A program made the position numbers and the translations under genes. A stretch of DNA of 64,000 bases, from NCBI RefSeq assembly GCF_016917755.1, contig NZ_CP070326.1, forward strand, positions 8,990,001 through 9,054,000, read 5' to 3'. Positions 39,506-50,618 of the stretch are shown in pieces (the stretch's first letter is position 1; every line of letters starts with the position of its first letter). Source of the DNA: Streptomyces noursei. Lineage in GTDB: Bacteria; Actinomycetota; Actinomycetes; Streptomycetales; Streptomycetaceae. The notes beneath the pieces were generated by a model. It worked only from the letters and a program-made list of their open reading frames with translations, made no database searches and was not told the origin of the DNA.

Positions 39506-39550
39506 GTGGTGGTGCCCGGCTCCACTGTCCGTGGAGCCGGGCACCACCAC
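39506..39550 (-). terminator. 20-base perfect hairpin ending the peptide-transport operon
   Basis: The arm 39506-39525 and the arm 39531-39550 are perfect inverse complements of 20 bases (start GTGGTGGTGCCCGGC), with a 5-base loop. The hairpin lies 12 bases past the stop of the last minus-strand transporter gene, so it is its terminator. No long U-tract follows, as is common in high-GC bacteria. Confidence 0.85.
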
Positions 39551-39561
39551 GTTCGGGCCCT

Positions 39562-41578
<2,017 letters not shown>

Positions 41579-41579
<1 letters not shown>

Positions 41580-42565
41580 CAGTACCTCACTCGGGGGTCC
41601 ACGACGGCATACAGCAGGTCGACGACCAGGTTGGCGATGACGATGAAGGTGGCCGCCAGCAACGTCACTCCGAGGATCACCGGCTGGTCGCCGCTGGAGA
41701 GCGCACCGTAGAAGAGCCGTCCGATACCGGGGAGCCCGAAGAGGGACTCGGTGATCACCGCGCCGGCGAGGAGCCCGCCCAGGTCCATGCCGAAGAGGGT
41801 CAGGATGGGGGTCATGCCGGCTCGTAGGCCGTGTTTGACCACGACGGTCCGGTACGGCAGGCCCTTGGCGCGAGCGGTGCGGATGTAGGGTTCCGCCATC
41901 GTCTCGATCATCGAACTGCGGCTCTGCCGCGCGTACATCGCCGCGTACAGGATGGCCAGGGCCAGCCAGGGCAGTAGCAGGTTCGACGCCCAGTGCAGCG
42001 GGTCGTCGCCGAAGGGCACATAACTCGGGTAGGGCAGCAGGCCGGCGATCCGGATCACCCCGTAGATCAGCATCATCGAGGTGAAGTAGACCGGCAGCGA
42101 GGCGGCGGCCACGGAACCGACCATGAGAGCGCGATCGGTGAGGGTGTCCTTGCGCAGGGCCGCGACGACCCCCGCGGACAGCCCGAGGACGAGCCAGATC
42201 ACGGCGGCGCCGAAGGCCAGTGAGGCGGAGACCGGCAGACGGTCCATCATGAGGTCCCAGACGTCCTGGTTGTTCTCGTAGGAGTAGCCCAGGCACGGGA
42301 CGTGGCAGTGCAGCGTGTACTGGCCGCTGCCCATGGTGCGGCCGGTGAAGATGCCGGTGACGAAGTCGGTGAACTGCCGCCACAGCGGCTGGTCGAGACC
42401 CATGTGCGCACGGATCGCCGCCAGTCGTTCGGTGCTGCACGACTTGCCACAGGCCGCTGCCGCCGGGTCGGACGGCAGGACGTAGAAGATGACGAAGGTG
42501 ATGGCGGCGACGGCGATCAGGACGCCGATCACACTGAGCAGCCGGCGCCCGGCGTAGTAGATCAT
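41579..42565 (-). CDS. dppB: Peptide ABC transporter, permease (DppB/OppB)
   Basis: A 328-residue permease with six membrane helices. It starts MIYYAGRRLLSVIGVLIAVA, has the DP-rich end of helix 1 (FYVLPSDPAAAACG) and the EAA-type loop near YIRTARAKGLPYRTVVVKHG. It ends in the family-typical VDLLYAVVDPRVRY. A 60-residue insert with Cys pairs between helices 1 and 2 is longer than in E. coli DppB but common in actinobacteria. It overlaps the DppC gene by 4 bases. Confidence 0.93.
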
Positions 42566-43488
42566 GTGCGGCTTCCCCTCGGGTCCAGGACGTCCCGCAG
42601 CGCGTCGCCGAGCAGCGTGAACGCGAGCACGGTGAGGAAGAGGCAGGTGCTGGGGATGACGAAGTACGTGGGATCGGTGTCGTAGAAGGCGACACTCTCG
42701 GCGATCATCTGGCCCCAGGAGGGAGTGGGCGGGCGGACTCCGACGCCCAGATAGCTCAGAGCCGCCTCGGTGGCGATCATCCCCGGGATGATCAGGGTGG
42801 TGTAGGCGATGACCGGTCCGGCGACGCCCGGGAGGACATCGCGGGTGAGGATCCGCCAGGGGCCGGAGCCGCCGACGCGGGCGGCGTCGACGTACTCGCG
42901 GTGCTTGAGCGAGAGCGTCTGGCCGCGTACCACACGGGCGATGCCGGGCCAGCCGAAGAGCCCGATCACGGCGGTCATCAGCACGATCCGGTTGACGTCC
43001 CGGGCCACCGACATCATCGCGATCATGAAGATGAGGGACGGGAAGGACATGGTGAGGTCCATCAGCCGGGAGAGCACCGCGTCGGTGCGGCCGCCGAAGT
43101 AGCCGGCCGCGATACCGGCCGCCGTGCCGGCGACGACGACGATCGCGGTGGCGGCGAAGGCGATGAGCAGGGAAACCTGGGCGCCGTGCACGACCCGGGC
43201 GAACAGGTCGCGGCCGGTGACGGGTTCGACCCCGAGCCAGTGGTCGGCGGAGATTCCGCCGAGCGGGCCGATGGGCTGCCCGCCCAGGTAGGGGTCGACC
43301 GCGGTCTTGTCGAACTCCTCGGGCGACCAGCCGCCCAGCGTGCTCAGCAGCGGGGCGGCCACCGCCATGATCGCGAAGAGTGCGATCACGACGAGGGAGA
43401 TCTTCACGGAGGCGCGTCGGCCCAGCTGCTGCCGGGCGCGCTGCCAGGGGCCGCTGCCCGCCGGGGCGACGGTGGAGGTGAGGGCCAT
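42562..43488 (-). CDS. dppC: Peptide ABC transporter, permease (DppC/OppC)
   Basis: A 308-residue permease. The N-terminal helix is VKISLVVIALFAIMAVAAPL, and the periplasmic segment has HWLGVEPVTGRDLFARVVHG, a hallmark of DppC. The EAA loop is YVDAARVGGSGPWRILTRDV, and the end is LLGDALRDVLDPRGSR. It is coupled by a 4-base overlap to DppB and follows the binding protein gene by 13 bases. Confidence 0.93.
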   Translation of the reverse strand: MALTSTVAPAGSGPWQRARQQLGRRASVKISLVVIALFAIMAVAAPLLSTLGGWSPEEFDKTAVDPYLGGQPIGPLGGISADHWLGVEPVTGRDLFARVVHGAQVSLLIAFAATAIVVVAGTAAGIAAGYFGGRTDAVLSRLMDLTMSFPSLIFMIAMMSVARDVNRIVLMTAVIGLFGWPGIARVVRGQTLSLKHREYVDAARVGGSGPWRILTRDVLPGVAGPVIAYTTLIIPGMIATEAALSYLGVGVRPPTPSWGQMIAESVAFYDTDPTYFVIPSTCLFLTVLAFTLLGDALRDVLDPRGSRT

Positions 43489-43501
43489 GCCGGGGTCTCC
43501 T

Positions 43502-45244
43502 TCAGCCTTCGCTCTTGGCGGGGTCCTTGAGGCCGACCGAGGCGTAGTCGAGCTGGCCCCCGAAGGAGGTCTGCCCGTATGCGCCCGCGACGTTGGTCCC
43601 CACCACCAGCGGCCAGCGCCGTACCAGGACGGGTACCGCGGGGGCCTTGGCGAGGATCTCGCCGTCCAGCCTCCGCCAGGCCGCGGTCGCCTTCCCGGCG
43701 TCGGTCATGGCGGCGATCTCGTCCATCCGCCTCATGGTCGGAGCGTCACGGAAGAGGGAGTGGTTGCCCGAGTTGCCCTTGTCCTTGATGTAGCGGCCGT
43801 CGAAGACGAAGGGCAGGAAGGTGGAGCCGGACGGGTAGTCGGGGCACCAGCCGGTGTAGACCATGTCGCTGCGGTGGGTGGTGTCGCCGATGGTGGCGTA
43901 GAACGCGGACGGGTCGACCGTCTCTATGGTGACCTTGATGCCGGCCTTGGCGAGCGCCTGTTGGATCGCCTCGGCCCGCCCCTTGTCACCGTTGGAGACC
44001 GTCATCGTGGTGGTGAAACCGTTCGGCTTGCCGGCCTCTTTCAGCAACTGCCTGGCCTTGTCCGCGTCCCCGGTGGTGGGGATCCTCAGGATGTCGGGCT
44101 GTTTGCCGCCGAAGAGCGCGGCGGGCATGTACGCGGTGGACGCGTCGTTGAATGCGGGACCGCCGGAGGCGGTGACCACGGCCTCCTTGTCGAGGGCGTA
44201 CTGCACGGCCTGACGGACCTTCACCTCGTTGAAAGGGGCCCGCCCGGTGTGCATCTGCACCATGTCGGTGCAGTTCATCGACTCGGCCAGCAGCCGCTTG
44301 CGCACATCGGCTCTGGGCAGGACCTTGCCCGCGCTCTCCGGTCGGAGCGCGAACCACGGCACGGTGGAGGCGTCCGCGCCCTGGCTGGCGACCATCCGGT
44401 CGTCGATCTGGTTGGCTCTGAGCCCCATGACCATGACCAGCTTGTCCGGGTACGCCTTGCGTATCGCGTCCGTCCTGGGGTCCCAGTGGGGGTTGCGGAC
44501 CAGGACCAGCTTCTTGTTGCGCTGGTACGTCTCGATCTTGTACGGGCCCGAGGAGAACGGCCGGTTGTCGTACTGGGGCCCGGTGTCCTTTGCCTTCGGC
44601 ACCGGGGCGAAAGTGGGCATCACCGTCGCGTTGGGGAACTCGGCGAAGGGCCTGCGCAGTTCGAAGACGATGGTCCTGTCGTCCGGCGTCCTGATGGAGT
44701 CCAGGTGCTTGCCGTCGGCCGGGCCCTGATACCCCTCGGCGTCCTTGAGATAACGGGCCGCGTAGTCGGCGCCGCCGGGCAGGTCCGGGGAGAAGGACCG
44801 CTCCACGTTGTACTTGATGTCCTGGGCGGTGACCGGCGTCCCGTCCTCGTACCTGACCCCGGCTTTGAGGTGGAAGGTCCACGTCCTGGCACCTTCTGAG
44901 GGCGTGCCGAGGTCGGTCGCGAGGTCGGGGACCAGCTCACCGCCGGCGGCTCCGGGGGCCGCCTGGTACGACACCAGGGTGCGGTAGAGCAGCCTGGTCC
45001 CGAAATCCATCCCACTGACCACCCAGTTGCGGGCCGGGTCGAGGTGGGTGAAGTCCTGGTCGGACAGGATGGTGAGGGTCCCGCCCTTCTGCGGTGTCCC
45101 GCCGACTACCCGGCCGTTGTTGGCCGTTGCGAGGTCTTTTCCGTGGGCGTCAGCCGCCTGCCGTCCGCCGGAGCAGCCGGTCGCGGCGAGGAGGAGGGTC
45201 GCCGTCAGTGCGGTGGACAGGGCGGTGGAAGTGCGCTTGTTCAT
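43502..45244 (-). CDS. Peptide-binding lipoprotein of the ABC importer (family 5)
   Basis: A 580-residue extracellular solute-binding protein, first gene of the importer operon. The lipobox LLAATGC places the lipid Cys at residue 24. SBP_bac_5 features are GGTLTILSDQDFTHLDPARN, RTWTFHLKAGVRYEDGTPVT and VRQAVQYALDKEAVV. Such proteins bind peptides or nickel; with the hydroxyproline genes next door, hydroxyprolyl or prolyl peptides are a reasonable guess. A candidate regulatory site lies about 65-75 bases upstream of its start codon in the divergent promoter region. Confidence 0.92.
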   Translation of the reverse strand: MNKRTSTALSTALTATLLLAATGCSGGRQAADAHGKDLATANNGRVVGGTPQKGGTLTILSDQDFTHLDPARNWVVSGMDFGTRLLYRTLVSYQAAPGAAGGELVPDLATDLGTPSEGARTWTFHLKAGVRYEDGTPVTAQDIKYNVERSFSPDLPGGADYAARYLKDAEGYQGPADGKHLDSIRTPDDRTIVFELRRPFAEFPNATVMPTFAPVPKAKDTGPQYDNRPFSSGPYKIETYQRNKKLVLVRNPHWDPRTDAIRKAYPDKLVMVMGLRANQIDDRMVASQGADASTVPWFALRPESAGKVLPRADVRKRLLAESMNCTDMVQMHTGRAPFNEVKVRQAVQYALDKEAVVTASGGPAFNDASTAYMPAALFGGKQPDILRIPTTGDADKARQLLKEAGKPNGFTTTMTVSNGDKGRAEAIQQALAKAGIKVTIETVDPSAFYATIGDTTHRSDMVYTGWCPDYPSGSTFLPFVFDGRYIKDKGNSGNHSLFRDAPTMRRMDEIAAMTDAGKATAAWRRLDGEILAKAPAVPVLVRRWPLVVGTNVAGAYGQTSFGGQLDYASVGLKDPAKSEG

Positions 45245-45307
45245 GGGTGGTCACTCCGGAAGCGATCGGACAGCCAGAGCTGGCTGGAGTGTGACCGGTA
45301 ACATAGT

Positions 45308-45318
45308 AATGTGAAATT
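45308..45318. promoter_or_regulatory. Hydroxyproline regulon site A (importer operon)
   Basis: AATGT-G-AAATT, one base from the palindrome AATGT-N-ACATT, followed after two bases by CACTGAC. It lies 64-74 bases upstream of the binding-protein start codon. Site B across the gap has the same AATGTGAAAT...ACTGAC layout. Confidence 0.5.
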
Positions 45319-45513
45319 GCACTGACAAGGTGTCGGCGACTTCTTCGGCCCGGACATGCCCGAGGGGCTGCCGCCGCGGGCGACCGCAGAGCCGCCAGGA
45401 CCAGCCCGCCGTCCGGCATCCGCATGGCGCGCCACGACCCGCCAACCCGACGGAGCGCGAACTCGCCGCCGTTCGGGGGCAATTGACCGCGGACCCTTGG
45501 CACCGGGAAGTGC

Positions 45514-45524
45514 AATGTGAAATA
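45514..45524. promoter_or_regulatory. Hydroxyproline regulon site B (dehydrogenase operon)
   Basis: AATGT-G-AAATA followed by TTACTGAC. It ends 8 bases before the GTG start at 45533, so a bound repressor would block initiation. The lack of a ribosome site here suggests a leaderless transcript. Confidence 0.5.
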
Positions 45525-45532
45525 TTACTGAC

Positions 45533-46687
45533 GTGCTGACAAGGAACTCCGCAGACGTCATCGTCGTCGGGGCGGGCGTGGTCGGTGCGGCCTGCGCCTA
45601 CTACGCCGCCCGGTCCGGCCTCCGCGTCGCCGTACTGGACCGTGGCTCCGTGGCGGGCGGTACGACGGGGGCCGGCGAGGGCAACCTCCTGGTGTCCGAC
45701 AAGGAGCCGGGCCCCGAACTCGAACTGTCCAAGGTATCCGCCGAGCTGTGGCGGAAGCTGTCCGAAGAACTCCCGCCGGACATCGAGTACGAACCCAAAG
45801 GCGGACTGGTCGTCGCTTCCGACGAGGCAGGGATGGCCGCGCTGCGCGACTTCGCGTCCGGGCAGCGCCGGGCGGGTGTCACGGCCCAGGAAGTCCCGGC
45901 CGACCGCCTGCGAGAGCTGGAACCCCATCTCGCCGCCGGACTGGCGGGTGGCTTCCACTACCCCCAGGACGCGCAGGTCATGCCGGCGCTCGCCGCCGCA
46001 CATCTGCTGCGCGCGGGTGGCGACCGGGTCCGGCTGCGCCTGGGCGAGGAGGTCACGGGCCTGCTCACCGGGGCGAGCGGCGAGATCCGGGGAGTGCGGA
46101 CGGCGGTCGGGGAACTCCACGCCCCGTACGTGGTGAACGCCGCCGGGACCTGGGGCGGAGAGATCGCCCGCCTGGCGCACGTCGCGCTTCCCGTCCGGCC
46201 CCGCCGGGGCTTCGTCCTGGTCACCGAGCCGCTACCACGCGTCGTGCGCCGCAAGGTGTACGCGGCCGACTACGTCGCCGACGTGGCCAGTGGCTCCGCG
46301 GCGCTGCAGACCTCGGCGGTGGTGGAGGGCACCCCGGCGGGGCCGGTCCTGATCGGCGCCAGCCGGGAACGGGTCGGCTACGACCGCACGCTCTCGCCCG
46401 AGGCACTGCGACGCCTGGCGGCCCAGGCCACCGCCCTGTTCCCGGTCCTGGCCGGGATCCGGGCGATGCGCACGTACATCGGCTTCCGTCCGTACCTGCC
46501 GGACCACCTGCCCGCCATCGGCCCCGATCCGCGCGTCCCCGGCCTGCTGCACGCCTGCGGCCACGAGGGCGCGGGGATCGGGCTGGCCCCCGCCACCGGA
46601 CTGGCCATCGCCCGGTCGCTGACCGGTGGCGAACCGCCACTCGACATCGCCCCCTTCAGGCCGGAGCGCTTCTCTCCAGCCGCCTGA
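45533..46687 (+). CDS. D-hydroxyproline dehydrogenase, FAD (DAO-family) subunit
   Basis: A 384-residue flavoprotein of the D-amino-acid oxidase family. The FAD-binding Rossmann motif is VIVVGAGVVGAACAYYAARS at residues 9-28, and the second FAD contact GHEGAGIGLAPATG lies near residue 345. Three-part hydroxyproline dehydrogenases oxidise cis-4-hydroxy-D-proline to 1-pyrroline-4-hydroxy-2-carboxylate; this would be the catalytic (beta) subunit. The ferredoxin-like and NAD/FAD subunits follow directly, in the order of known gene sets. GTG 45533 has no ribosome site and is probably the 5' end of a leaderless message. Confidence 0.88.
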   Translation: MLTRNSADVIVVGAGVVGAACAYYAARSGLRVAVLDRGSVAGGTTGAGEGNLLVSDKEPGPELELSKVSAELWRKLSEELPPDIEYEPKGGLVVASDEAGMAALRDFASGQRRAGVTAQEVPADRLRELEPHLAAGLAGGFHYPQDAQVMPALAAAHLLRAGGDRVRLRLGEEVTGLLTGASGEIRGVRTAVGELHAPYVVNAAGTWGGEIARLAHVALPVRPRRGFVLVTEPLPRVVRRKVYAADYVADVASGSAALQTSAVVEGTPAGPVLIGASRERVGYDRTLSPEALRRLAAQATALFPVLAGIRAMRTYIGFRPYLPDHLPAIGPDPRVPGLLHACGHEGAGIGLAPATGLAIARSLTGGEPPLDIAPFRPERFSPAA

Positions 46688-46722
46688 AGACCGCCTGTCC
46701 CACAGTCATGAGAGGAGGAGCC

Positions 46723-47037
46723 GTGGCCCGTACCCCTGCCGAACTGGTCGGCGCTCAGCCCGGTCCGCCCTTCCGGATCACCTTCGACGGACGCCCCGTC
46801 ACCGCCCTGCCCGGCCAGTCCGTCGCCGCCGCACTGTGGGGAGCCGGGATCCTGGCCTGGCGCACCACACGAGTCGGCGGACGCCCGCGGGGCGCGTTCT
46901 GCGGCATCGGCCAGTGCTACGACTGCCTCGCCACCATCAACGGAGAGCCCAACCGGCGGGCCTGCCTGGTTCCGGCCCGGCCGGGGGACGCCATCACCAC
47001 TCAGGAAGGACACGGCCGTGCCGCTCTCGGCGTCTGA
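46723..47037 (+). CDS. D-hydroxyproline dehydrogenase, small [2Fe-2S] subunit
   Basis: A 104-residue protein. CGIGQCYDCLATINGEPN with a later Cys (RRACL) gives the C-x4-C-x2-C...C pattern of plant-type 2Fe-2S proteins in these dehydrogenases. GTG 46723 follows a perfect GAGGAGGAG, better than ATG 46709. It overlaps the next gene by 20 bases. It would pass electrons between the flavin subunits. Confidence 0.9.
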   Translation: MARTPAELVGAQPGPPFRITFDGRPVTALPGQSVAAALWGAGILAWRTTRVGGRPRGAFCGIGQCYDCLATINGEPNRRACLVPARPGDAITTQEGHGRAALGV

Positions 47038-48565
47038 ACCGTACGACCTCGCGGTGATCGGTGCCGGCTCCGCCGGTCTCGCCGGAGCGGTCGCAGGCAG
47101 TGAACTCGGGCTGTCCGTAGCCCTGTTGGACACCTCCGCGCAGACGGGCGGACAGTTCTACCGCGCCCCGGCTCCCACCCTTGGAGCCGTCCGGCCCGAG
47201 GCCCTGCACCACGACTGGTCCGCCTACACCGACCTGCGCCGACGGCTGGCCCGAAGCGACGTCCGGCACCTTCCCGGCCATCACGTGTGGAGCGTGACGA
47301 AAGGCGACGAGGAGGGTGTGGGTGGTGGGGCCGGTGACGGGCTGTGGGCGGTACACGCCGTCACCGGCGCCGACGGCAGCGGTGAGCGCCCCGTGCGCGT
47401 ACGGGCCCGTGCGGTACTGCTGGCGACCGGCGCCTACGAACGGCAACTCCCCTTCCCCGGTTGGATGTTGCCCGGTGTCGTGGGGGCCGGCGGAGCCCAG
47501 GCCATGCTCAAGTCGGGCCTGGTGCTGCCAGGGCGGCACGTCGTCGTGGCGGGCAGCGGCCCACTGCTGCTCGCGGTGGCCTCCTCGCTGGCCGCCGCCG
47601 GCGCGAGAGTGCCGGCCGTCGTCGAGGCGTCCGGCTATCTGCGCTACGCCCGGTATCCCCGGGCGCTGGCCACCAACCCGCACAAGGCCGCCGAGGCGCT
47701 GATCCACGGCGCGGCACTGCTGCGGCACCGGGTGCGGGTGCGGGTGCGCAGCGCGGTCACCGAGGTGCACGGCACGGATCGGGTGGAGGCCGTCACCGTC
47801 ACGCGTCTCGATCGCGACTGGCGCCCCGTACGGGGGACGGGGCGCCGGATCGCCTGCGACGCGCTGGCCGTCGGACATGGCCTCGTCCCCCAGATCGAGC
47901 TGGCCACGGCGCTCGGCTGCGCCACCCGCCCGCTGTCCGACGGCACCCGGGCCCTGGCCCTGGACGGCCTCCAGGAGACTTCGGTGCGCGGCCTGTGGGC
48001 GGCGGGTGAGACCGGAGGGGTGGGCGGGGCCCAACTGGCCCGGCTGGAAGGGGAACTGGCGGCGGTGACGGTAGCCGCACGCGTCCTCGGACGTCCCGCC
48101 CATGGCGGTCGGGTCCGGGAGCTCAGGCGCCGCCGGGACCGGATGCGCGCGTTCGCCGACGCGATGGCCGCCGTCCACGCACCTGGCCGCGGGTGGCCGC
48201 GCTGGCTCACCGACGACACCGACGTGTGCCGCTGCGAGGAGGTCACCGCCGGGCGGATCCGGGAGGCGATCGAGGACCTCGGGGCGCGGGACGCACGCAG
48301 CGTCAAGCTGCTCACCCGAGCCGGTATGGGATGGTGCCAGGGCCGGATGTGCGGTTCGGCGGTGGCCTGCCTCGCGACCCGTGGCCACACCGCCGAACCT
48401 CCCGCCGAACGCCGCCCGTTCGCCACTCCCGTCCCGCTCTCGGCGCTCGCCGCGCTCGATGGCCCCGCCGCACCGCTCGCCACCGAACCAGGGGGCCCTG
48501 CCGACGAACCCGGGGGCCGCACCACGACCGCATCGGGGCCCGACGCCTCCCCCGGCGACGGCTGA
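47018..48565 (+). CDS. D-hydroxyproline dehydrogenase, FAD/NAD(P)-binding alpha subunit
   Basis: A 515-residue subunit. The FAD motif is VIGAGSAGLAGAVAGSELGL at residues 12-31, and the NAD-type second Rossmann region is HVVVAGSGPLLLAVASSLAA. Near the C-terminus DVCRCEEVTAGRIREAIEDL and WCQGRMCG give the four Cys of a bacterioferritin-associated-ferredoxin-like [2Fe-2S] domain. The last 40 residues are a Pro/Ala tail. GTG 47018 follows AAGGA and overlaps the small subunit gene. The three subunits resemble HcnABC-type dehydrogenases; the hydroxyproline assignment comes from the next three genes. Confidence 0.88.
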   Translation: MPLSASEPYDLAVIGAGSAGLAGAVAGSELGLSVALLDTSAQTGGQFYRAPAPTLGAVRPEALHHDWSAYTDLRRRLARSDVRHLPGHHVWSVTKGDEEGVGGGAGDGLWAVHAVTGADGSGERPVRVRARAVLLATGAYERQLPFPGWMLPGVVGAGGAQAMLKSGLVLPGRHVVVAGSGPLLLAVASSLAAAGARVPAVVEASGYLRYARYPRALATNPHKAAEALIHGAALLRHRVRVRVRSAVTEVHGTDRVEAVTVTRLDRDWRPVRGTGRRIACDALAVGHGLVPQIELATALGCATRPLSDGTRALALDGLQETSVRGLWAAGETGGVGGAQLARLEGELAAVTVAARVLGRPAHGGRVRELRRRRDRMRAFADAMAAVHAPGRGWPRWLTDDTDVCRCEEVTAGRIREAIEDLGARDARSVKLLTRAGMGWCQGRMCGSAVACLATRGHTAEPPAERRPFATPVPLSALAALDGPAAPLATEPGGPADEPGGRTTTASGPDASPGDG

Positions 48566-48613
48566 CCCCGGGCCAAGCCTTTCCCGAGGCACCCACACAC
48601 CACAGCCAAGTAA

Positions 48614-48624
48614 AATGTCACATT
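48614..48624. promoter_or_regulatory. Hydroxyproline regulon site C (perfect palindrome)
   Basis: AATGT-C-ACATT, extended to a perfect 13-base palindrome AAATGTCACATTT. It lies 24-34 bases upstream of the deaminase start codon, over the expected core promoter. This is the best copy of the five. Confidence 0.65.
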
Positions 48625-48647
48625 TCATAGAGAGGTGATGTGTCGCC

Positions 48648-49559
48648 ATGACCGTCTCCACCACCTGGAACACCGACCGTCCGTGGCGCGGAATCATGGT
48701 CGCCACCGCCCTTCCCTTGCGGGACGACCTCTCCGTCGACCACGACGCCTACGCCGAGCACGTGCGCTGGCTGATCGACAACGGCTGCGACGGAGTCGTG
48801 CCCAACGGCTCGCTCGGCGAGTACCAGACCCTCACCGACGAGGAACGAGCCCGCGTCGTCCGTACCGCCGTCGAGGCAGCGGGCGACGGGGCGAGGGTCA
48901 TGCCCGGCGTCTCCGCCTACGGCAGCGGCGAAGCCCGGCGCTGGGCGGAGCAGGCAGCCGAAGAGGGCTGCGGCTCGGTGCTGCTGCTGCCCCCGAACGC
49001 CTACCGGGCCGGCGAGCCGGGCGTGCGCGCCCACTACGCCGAGGTCGCCCGCGCCGGGGTGCCGATCGTCGCCTACAACAACCCCATCGACACCAAGGTC
49101 GACCTCGCCCCCGGCACACTGGCCCACCTGCACCAGGACGGCAGCATCATCGCCGTGAAGGAGTTCACCGGCGACGTCCGCAGGGCCTACGAGATCGCCG
49201 AACTCGCCCCGGAGCTCGATCTGCTGATCGGCGCCGACGACGTACTGCTCGAACTCGCCCTCGCCGGCGCCGTCGGATGGATCGCCGGATACCCCAACGC
49301 CTTCCCCGCCAGTTGCGCCACGCTGTACCACGCCGCCGTCGCAGGCGACCTGGCCACGGCCCGCCCGCTCTACAAGTCCCTGCACCCGTTGCTGCGCTGG
49401 GACTCCAAGACCGAGTTCGTGCAGTCCATCAAGCTGTCCATGGACATCGTCGGGCGGCGCGGCGGACCCACCCGCCCGCCGCGTGCGCCGCTCACCGGGC
49501 AGACCGAGGCGGCGGTGCGGGCCGCCACCCGGAAGGCCGTCGCCGACGGCCACCGCTGA
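48648..49559 (+). CDS. 1-pyrroline-4-hydroxy-2-carboxylate deaminase (DHDPS family)
   Basis: A 303-residue TIM-barrel enzyme of the DapA/N-acetylneuraminate lyase family. The Schiff-base Lys is in SIIAVKEFTGD, and NGSLGEYQTLTDEERARVV is the phosphate/carboxylate-binding loop region. The catalytic Tyr is likely in VAYNNPID. In hydroxyproline breakdown this enzyme converts 1-pyrroline-4-hydroxy-2-carboxylate to alpha-ketoglutarate semialdehyde and ammonia. It sits between the dehydrogenase and epimerase genes, which settles the choice among family members. ATG 48648 follows GAGAGG. Confidence 0.87.
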   Translation: MTVSTTWNTDRPWRGIMVATALPLRDDLSVDHDAYAEHVRWLIDNGCDGVVPNGSLGEYQTLTDEERARVVRTAVEAAGDGARVMPGVSAYGSGEARRWAEQAAEEGCGSVLLLPPNAYRAGEPGVRAHYAEVARAGVPIVAYNNPIDTKVDLAPGTLAHLHQDGSIIAVKEFTGDVRRAYEIAELAPELDLLIGADDVLLELALAGAVGWIAGYPNAFPASCATLYHAAVAGDLATARPLYKSLHPLLRWDSKTEFVQSIKLSMDIVGRRGGPTRPPRAPLTGQTEAAVRAATRKAVADGHR

Positions 49560-49613
49560 CCACGTCACCCACTCATCGACGACCAGAGCACCCCGCCCAC
49601 CGAAAGGAAGCCC

Positions 49614-50618
49614 GTGCGCACCCGCCATGTCTTCCACGCCGTCGATTCCCACACCGAGGGCATGCCCACCCGCGTGATCACCGGTGGCGTCGGTGTCATC
49701 CCCGGCACCACCATGGCCGAGCGGCGGACGTACTTCATCGAGCACATGGACCACCTCCGGACGCTCCTGATGTACGAACCACGCGGTCACGCCGCCATGA
49801 GCGGCGCCATCCTCCAGCCGCCCACCCGCCCCGACGCCGACTACGGGGTCCTCTACATCGAGGTCTCCGGACTCCTGCCGATGTGCGGACACGGCACGAT
49901 CGGGGTCGCCACCGTCCTGGTCGAGACGGGCATGGTGCCGGTGACCGAACCGGTCACCACCGTCCGGCTCGACACCCCGGCGGGACTGGTGAGCGTCGAC
50001 GTACGGGTGACGGACGGCGCCGCCACCTCCGTCACGCTCACCAACGTCCCCGCCTTCTGCGTCGCCCTGGACCGCACGGTCGAGGTCCCCGGCCGCGGCA
50101 CGGTCACCTACGACCTCGCGTTCGGCGGGAACTTCTACGCCTTCGTCGAACTCGACGCGCTGGGGCTGCCGTTCGACCGCGCCCGCAAGGACGACCTGCT
50201 GGCCGCCGGCCTCGCCCTCATGGACGCCGTCAACGCCTCGCCGGAGCGGCCCGTGCACCCCGAGCGGCCGGAGATCGCCGGAGTCAAGCACGTCTACCTC
50301 GCCGCTCCCGGCTCCGACGCCCACCACTCGCGGCACGCCATGGCCATCCACCCCGGCTGGTTCGACCGCTCCCCGTGCGGAACGGGCACCTCGGCCCGGA
50401 TGGCCCAGCTGCACGCCCGCGGCCAACTCCCCCTGGACCGCGACTTCGTCAACGAATCCTTCATCGGCACCCGCTTCACCGGCCGTCTGATCGAGGAAAC
50501 CACGGTCGGCGCACTGCCCGCCGTCGTACCGACCGTCACCGGACGCGCCTGGATCACCGGCACCGCTCAGTACTTCCTCGACCCGGACGACCCCTTCCCC
50601 GGAGGTTTCCTGCTGTGA
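49614..50618 (+). CDS. 4-hydroxyproline 2-epimerase (proline racemase family)
   Basis: A 334-residue member of the proline racemase superfamily. Both catalytic Cys are present: LPMCGHGTIGVATVL and DRSPCGTGTSARMAQLHARG. Two Cys mark racemases and epimerases rather than the dehydratases, which have Thr at the second place. It turns trans-4-hydroxy-L-proline into cis-4-hydroxy-D-proline, the first step. GTG 49614 follows AAAGGAAG. Its stop overlaps the aldehyde dehydrogenase start as GTGA. Confidence 0.92.
   Translation: MRTRHVFHAVDSHTEGMPTRVITGGVGVIPGTTMAERRTYFIEHMDHLRTLLMYEPRGHAAMSGAILQPPTRPDADYGVLYIEVSGLLPMCGHGTIGVATVLVETGMVPVTEPVTTVRLDTPAGLVSVDVRVTDGAATSVTLTNVPAFCVALDRTVEVPGRGTVTYDLAFGGNFYAFVELDALGLPFDRARKDDLLAAGLALMDAVNASPERPVHPERPEIAGVKHVYLAAPGSDAHHSRHAMAIHPGWFDRSPCGTGTSARMAQLHARGQLPLDRDFVNESFIGTRFTGRLIEETTVGALPAVVPTVTGRAWITGTAQYFLDPDDPFPGGFLL

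Noticed and set aside
41580..42695. N-terminal extension of the DppD frame across the permease gene
   Set aside because: The permease is encoded there in another frame, and DppD begins at an ATGA overlap at 41579.
48635..50614. Plus-strand open frame running through the deaminase and epimerase genes into the aldehyde dehydrogenase frame
   Set aside because: Only the last third, from GTG 50615, encodes a family protein; the earlier part is Arg/His/Pro-rich shadow sequence.
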